Assembly (NCBI GenBank): GCA_914767715.1
Contig: OU612069.1
Location: 18,597,387 to 18,661,386, forward strand
DNA: 64,000 bases
Origin: Membranipora membranacea
Taxonomy: Eukaryota; Bryozoa; Gymnolaemata; Cheilostomatida; Membraniporidae
Direction: 5' to 3'
Shown here: piece after piece, positions 59,837 through 64,000 of the stretch
How positions within the stretch are numbered: the stretch's first letter is position 1
Layout of the letters: each line of letters begins with the position of its first letter
Translations under genes and position numbers: made by a program
The notes under the pieces: generated by a model
What the model was told of the DNA's origin: nothing
Seen by the model: the letters and a program-made list of their open reading frames with translations, nothing else
The model's database searches: none

Positions 59837-60472
59837 TTGGAGTTGCGCCTTTTTATTCTGAGGGAAGACAACTCTTCCAAACTCACAACACTGGGCAAAC
59901 AACTATGTACTTTATTCACTCTCATGAAACCCAATCTGCAAGCAGATGTTGATAAGTCTCAGGATCGTAGTTATGTCGATGGTAGTAATTCCAAGTCTCG
60001 TGAGTTCAAAATCGGAGATTCTGTCAAGGTCAGGAACATGATTGGTCGAGACAAGTGGTTATTTGGCACTGTAGTAAAACGCATAGGTCCGCTCAGGTAT
60101 CTAGTCAGGATTGGTTCTAGAGTTCGGTATTGTCATTTGATTCATTTAGTTTCTGCTGGTACACAAACTGATGATTGTGACTATGCTGATTTAAACCAAC
60201 CCCAAAATCCTTAGGTAACAAGACAAGATCTATCTCAGGATACCTTCAGCGAAGCCAGTGTAAAAACAGCAACCACTTTGCCCCAGAGGTCCTCAGATGC
60301 TGACAATACAGCTGATGGTTCGAGCACTGATACAGCTACAAGCCTTATACCCAGTACTAGTCCAATGGTTACAACACAGAGACAACGTACTCAAACCTCT
60401 ACACCATCACCTATTACAACACCAGTACTGAGACGTTCAGTTCGGATAAAGCAAACCACCAGAGAGATATAA
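59837..60472 (+). pseudogene. Ty3/gypsy integrase C-terminus, right arm
   Basis: Same content as 46481-47100 on the opposite strand: the FKIGDSVKVRNM module, then VSAGTQTDDCDY, a stop at 60212-60214, and further Ser/Thr-rich tail ending LRRSVRIKQTTREI at 60472. A three-codon deletion relative to the left copy lies near the start. No catalytic part of integrase is present. Confidence 0.75.
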
Positions 60473-60489
60473 ACCCTCTTAAAGGGGAG

Positions 60490-60845
60490 GTAATGTTATA
60501 TATGCCATGCCTTAACGACGACAGTTAATTAGTCTGCTAACAGACATCACAGGATGTGATGTCAGATTCTATTGTTCATTTATGATGACCACAATGCAGT
60601 GGCTATTTCCTTTCTATGAAAACCATGCTACAAGTAAGATGCCTAGATGCTCCCAATAAAATTTCATAAAACATCACCAATACACAAACTCAATACTTAC
60701 CATTGTCACCCTGTGCTTCAGTCATGGTGCCAGTTGGTATAAGTGTATGTTTTTTTCCGATACCTTGTGCAGAATGAAAAATATCTTTTAATGCAAACAT
60801 TGAACATCCAAAACATCAGTAACGACCTCGATGACAATATTTAGA
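60490..60845 (+). repeat. Single gypsy LTR remnant, right arm
   Basis: Begins TGTTATATATGCC after an AAAGGGGAGG purine tract; mirror of 46100-46465. Confidence 0.6.
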
Positions 60846-60857
60846 ACATCCTGAACC

Positions 60858-61117
60858 AAGGCTAAGTTTGGCTGGGGCTCAGTTTGGTTCAGGACGAGTT
60901 TGGCTCGGGCTAAATTTGGCTTTTGTCTCAGGCTAAGTTTGGCTCGGGATGAGTTTGGCTCGGGCTAAGTTTGGCTCGGGACGAGTTTGGCTCGAGCTAC
61001 GTTTGGCTTGGGACATGTTTGGCTCGGGCTAAGTTTGGCTCGGGACGAGTTTGGCTCGAGCTACGTTTGGCTCAGGACATGTTTGGCTCGCGCTAAGTTT
61101 GGCTCAGGACGAGTTTT
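60858..61117 (+). repeat. 16-bp minisatellite array R2
   Basis: About 16 units of GGCTCGGGCTAAGTTT type; mirror of L1. Confidence 0.9.
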
Positions 61118-61654
61118 AGCGGATTCAGAAATACGATTGGTCGATGTATAAATGCCAATAGTAATGGCGTAACCTGAAAAAATAATGATAGGTAAATAGG
61201 AATGAATGTGTTGCGTTTGGTCTGGCCTGATGTAAATTACAATATAAGCCAAAGTGGCAAATAGTTTACTAAATTGCTAGTCACCAAATTTGAGATGCCA
61301 AGACTGACTTCTTAATCCTAAATAATTTTGGAAGAGAGATATGAGAAACCTGTTCCTCATTGTTTATACAACAAATCTGAAAACTACTGAAGTAAAAAGA
61401 CGCATTTTTTTGCTTGAAAATCCGAATATTTGGATTATTCTAGAAGTGCACCAATCTCCATATCCACCATGTAAACACTTGGACTGCTGACATATTCAAA
61501 GGAAAATTAACCTGCATATTATGGGCTCAGGGTTATTATGCAAAAGTTTTACACTAATTTTTCTCAACACTGATACTCTGTTCGATGCAGTTGCCGGCAA
61601 TGTGCTCACAAACACTTTTTTCATCGGAGTTGCCTCATTCTTTGGAAGGGAAAG

Positions 61655-61900
61655 GGAGGGTGGCGTAGTGGTTAGGATTCGGGCTTCTCAATCTGAGAGT
61701 TGCAGGTTTGAATCCCGGTCACTACCCATTCTGCTGAAGGAGGTGAGCTCTCCGATCAATGGCCTAGCTTGCCCACTCCTACCTTGTACAGGAGTGCGCT
61801 AAATAGATGTGATGAATCTTATGTAAGCATATTCTCATTGGCCCGAAAGGGCATTGAATAGCAAATAAAAGTTGATATTATTATTATTATTATTATTATA
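61655..61900 (+). mobile_element. tRNA-derived SINE, right arm only
   Basis: Box A TGGCGTAGTGGTTAGGA at 61661-61677 and box B GGTTTGAATCC at 61705-61715 give a polymerase III promoter. The body runs to an ATT-repeat tail at about 61876-61899. The left arm shows the empty site near 45200. Different head and tail from the 17954-18249 type. It interrupts the counterpart of the 79-residue secreted frame. Confidence 0.85.
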
Positions 61901-62553
61901 ACTCCTATTCAGGCATGAAGTTGCACAGGTTTTTCCAATAATAATAATAATATTAATTCAGGACAACTGCCTATTAAGTCAGGGAAATTCAGCAATTGTA
62001 ATTCAACTGATTTTATGATATCACCATTAGACAAAGAGAAAACTGTTTGCTATTTATGAGATTGCAGATTGGAACTGAACATGCCACACCTGAATCAAAG
62101 TCTGCTGTGTTCATCATTAGACTGAATGAAACATATTATTTTGATATAACAGTATAAGAAACATTGTCTGATATCTGACAGTGCGTAACCCAGATAGGTA
62201 ATGAGCAAGCATTGTATATTTAATCTTAGAATAATATGTTGAAGGACCCAGTTTATGGGTTCAAGGGAATATAATAGGCAAAATCCGACATGTGATCATT
62301 GTAAATCTCCTACACTGTTGAGAGTGCCCAACTGCTCGGATTAACGGTGACTGGTTTTTCTCTTTATTATTGATCATCTATTCTTTTCACAGTATCTGTT
62401 GCATTTTTGCCTAATGTGTTTGAGATATTGTTTTGATGATATCATTTATTATCAAAAAATTTATCTAAGAAAAAAGTGAAATACACAGTTCGCTGCATAA
62501 CTCTATTGTTTTCACGATGCTGTGATTGTAGTGAACTTAATGCATGACCTGTT

Positions 62554-62775
62554 GTGATAGAAAGAGTCTATAGCATGGCACAACAATTTATACAATTTCT
62601 TATCATCACTATCACACTTCTTAGTACTGATACAGAACTGGGAGGAAATGTATCTTACACTGAGTCTTCATTTTACGTTATCAACTTGTTAACTGACCTT
62701 CAGGCCCGCACTGTTATTGCATTTGCTGATGTAAGGAGTAGTATTGGTTTCCCAATACGAAAATGTGAGTTGTAA
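62554..62775 (+). CDS. Short secreted-type exon, right arm copy (MAQQF type)
   Basis: 73 codons, four residue differences from 44272-44493, no stops. Signal-peptide-like MAQQFIQFLIITITLLSTD, then NVSYTESSFYVINLLTD and RTVIAFAD. GTAAGG follows GCTGAT as a possible donor at 62735. The stop of the unspliced frame follows KCEL. I do not know the function or further exons. Convergent with copy e. Confidence 0.5.
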   Translation: MIERVYSMAQQFIQFLIITITLLSTDTELGGNVSYTESSFYVINLLTDLQARTVIAFADVRSSIGFPIRKCEL

Positions 62776-63022
62776 TCAGATATATTAGATAGGCATGTGC
62801 TACTGAATTTAATTCACTGTCACCAGAAGAAAAGATTATATTTTCACTTTTAATTCTGCTATTATATTTTTCTTAATTGTGATGTGTCTATCAGAAAAAT
62901 ATCAGTTGTTTTGATGCATCACAAAATACTATCTAATATCCAATCTATCATATCTAATGTGACAATATGAGGAAGACAATGAAGGTTGAGGATATCAATT
63001 CCTTATTCGGTTATGAATAAAT

Positions 63023-63866
63023 CTACAGTATGGTACAGTCTGAATTGCAGATACAGGCTTTAACATACTCTCCCATCCTGACCACATATAGCTGTTCTCT
63101 GAGTGCTACCCGGACACCACAGCAAGTACTGCATCTGTGAAATTTACAAATTAGTAACCAAGTTTAGCAATACTAATTACAATATTTCACTTGATCACAA
63201 TGCGATTAGTTAAAATGATTTTTTTGTAGCAGGTGACCTTGACAGTAGCCTCTTTGAAAGCTCCAGTATTTATCAGTTTTTCAAGTTAATTAGACTACCT
63301 ACATTGCTCCTGTATATGAGACAGTGTGAGTAGGATATCCACTGCTGCTGTGGCTGTTGTGAGAGTATCCTTTAGGCATTTTAAGGTTTTTGAGAAATTT
63401 TCACCTAAAATTGAACAAAAATATGCAGATGAAATTTATACTTTGTTTACTATAGCTATTTCCCCCTCTATTTACAATGTTACTCTTTGTTGTTCAAACT
63501 CATGGTCAATAAATATGACTGGCCACGATAATGGCAATCATAAACAAATTGTATCTAACCCAATCACAAAGTTCCCAATTAAACCTAATATATTTATACT
63601 TACGACTATCTGATGATTTCGAGCGCTGTTTTCACTTCTTGTCACTACTATGAAGATAACCTATCATTTCTCTCACTTTTATACCAGACGTGTGGTTTTC
63701 CAGACGGGAACTACCGATTTCTTCCCCAACTTTTGATAGCCTTCATGCTTGAGATATAAAAAAACATTCACTTAGAGTATTGAGGTCAAGCTTCTTCGAG
63801 CTTTGCTGAGGCAACATTCCTGCTGATGTCAGAATCACCAATAAATATAAACTACTACTTATTCAT
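63023..63866 (-). pseudogene. Secreted Cys-rich peptide family, copy e
   Basis: Minus strand: exon 1 about 63866-63604, exon 2 63404-63299, exon 3 63134-63023. Exons 2 and 3 are intact and in phase: ENFSKTLKCLKDTL, then AVDILLTLSHIQEQCRCSTC across the splice, then VRMGEYVKACICNSDCTIL and TAG. Exon 2 begins two bases into a codon, which fits the phase in which exon 1 of copy b ends. Exon 1 here has lost the signal peptide frame (stops after the ATG, one-base deletion near 63.7 kb) and has TGA where copy b has Leu. This is the best preserved 3' part of the family in the window. Confidence 0.65.
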
Positions 63867-64000
63867 GATCCAGTTAATTTGTGCCACATCACGCTTTCAG
63901 GTATGATTTGTCTTCATGAAATTACCATCAGTCATGTATAATGTGAACGTGGTATTCCCTATCATTGCACGATATATTAAATATGTTGTGCAATGATAGG

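Larger units (their letters stand above)
57857..61117. mobile_element. Foldback-like composite unit, right arm
   Basis: Inverted 16-bp arrays enclose the 25-bp satellite, a degraded region with a local tandem duplication, the gypsy 3' end and one LTR, in the mirror order of the left arm. Confidence 0.6.
57547..64000. repeat. Right arm of large inverted repeat
   Basis: Reverse-complement counterpart of 40020-49513, from TTGGAAATTGCCTCTGGGCT at the inner edge to the window end. The arm probably continues beyond the window. It carries a SINE and a local tandem duplication absent from the left arm. Confidence 0.85.

Noticed and set aside
45819-61117. Tandem arrays considered as CRISPR
   Set aside because: Units are contiguous with no unique spacers, and the host is an animal.
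61661-61715. tRNA gene
   Set aside because: Box A and box B are present, but the sequence continues into a SINE body with an ATT tail and does not fold as a complete tRNA by eye.
63326-63613. 95-codon plus-strand frame near the window end
   Set aside because: It is antisense to exon 2 and intron 1 of copy e and has no homologue in the left arm's equivalent.
40020-64000. Inverted repeat as a long-read adapter artefact
   Set aside because: Such artefacts have near-identical arms and almost no spacer; here the spacer is 8 kb and the arms carry private insertions. Misassembly of haplotypes is still possible.

Overview
The window is animal nuclear DNA, AT-rich and intron-rich, with no bacterial or organellar features. 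A 25-exon gene with canonical GT/AG introns, a CR1/jockey-like LINE, a Pao/BEL element, a Ty3/gypsy remnant, tRNA-derived SINEs, hAT-like insertions and minisatellites together suggest an invertebrate, probably marine. I cannot assign a phylum from sequence alone.

Layout. 1.5-4.1 kb: a 5'-truncated LINE with an 807-codon open frame. 4.5-5.7 kb: a decayed copy of the first exons of the main gene. 5.7-10.6 kb: non-coding DNA with a SINE. 10.6-28.3 kb (+): the main gene, which I assembled by hand into 25 coding exons. Every exon junction keeps phase, giving 828 residues with a Cys-rich N-terminal module and TWO protein kinase domains, both with all catalytic residues. An in-phase 398-codon exon at 13.06-14.26 kb would end a short isoform just after the first kinase's beta3 lysine. 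The decayed copy keeps that same exon order.

29.9-64 kb is a duplication-rich accessory region. It carries five copies (a-e) of a small three-exon gene encoding a secreted Cys-rich peptide; every copy seen has at least one lesion or is incomplete. Copy b is split by a 6.07-kb insertion with an 8-bp target duplication, and that insertion contains a defective Pao element. Copy b also has an 867-bp hAT-like element in its stop codon. Copies c and e lie in two arms of a large inverted repeat: left arm about 40.0-49.5 kb, right arm about 57.55 kb to the window end, spacer about 8 kb. Each arm also carries two other short secreted-type reading frames and a foldback-like unit: two inverted arrays of a 16-bp minisatellite enclosing a 25-bp satellite and the 3' end of a gypsy element. 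The arms differ by a 2.95-kb insertion (left only), a SINE (right only) and point changes, so the duplication is not recent read noise.

The most interesting parts are the double-kinase gene with its alternative ending and the secreted Cys-rich peptide family spread in an inverted duplication. All exon calls come from reading splice signals and phase; none is backed by transcripts here.
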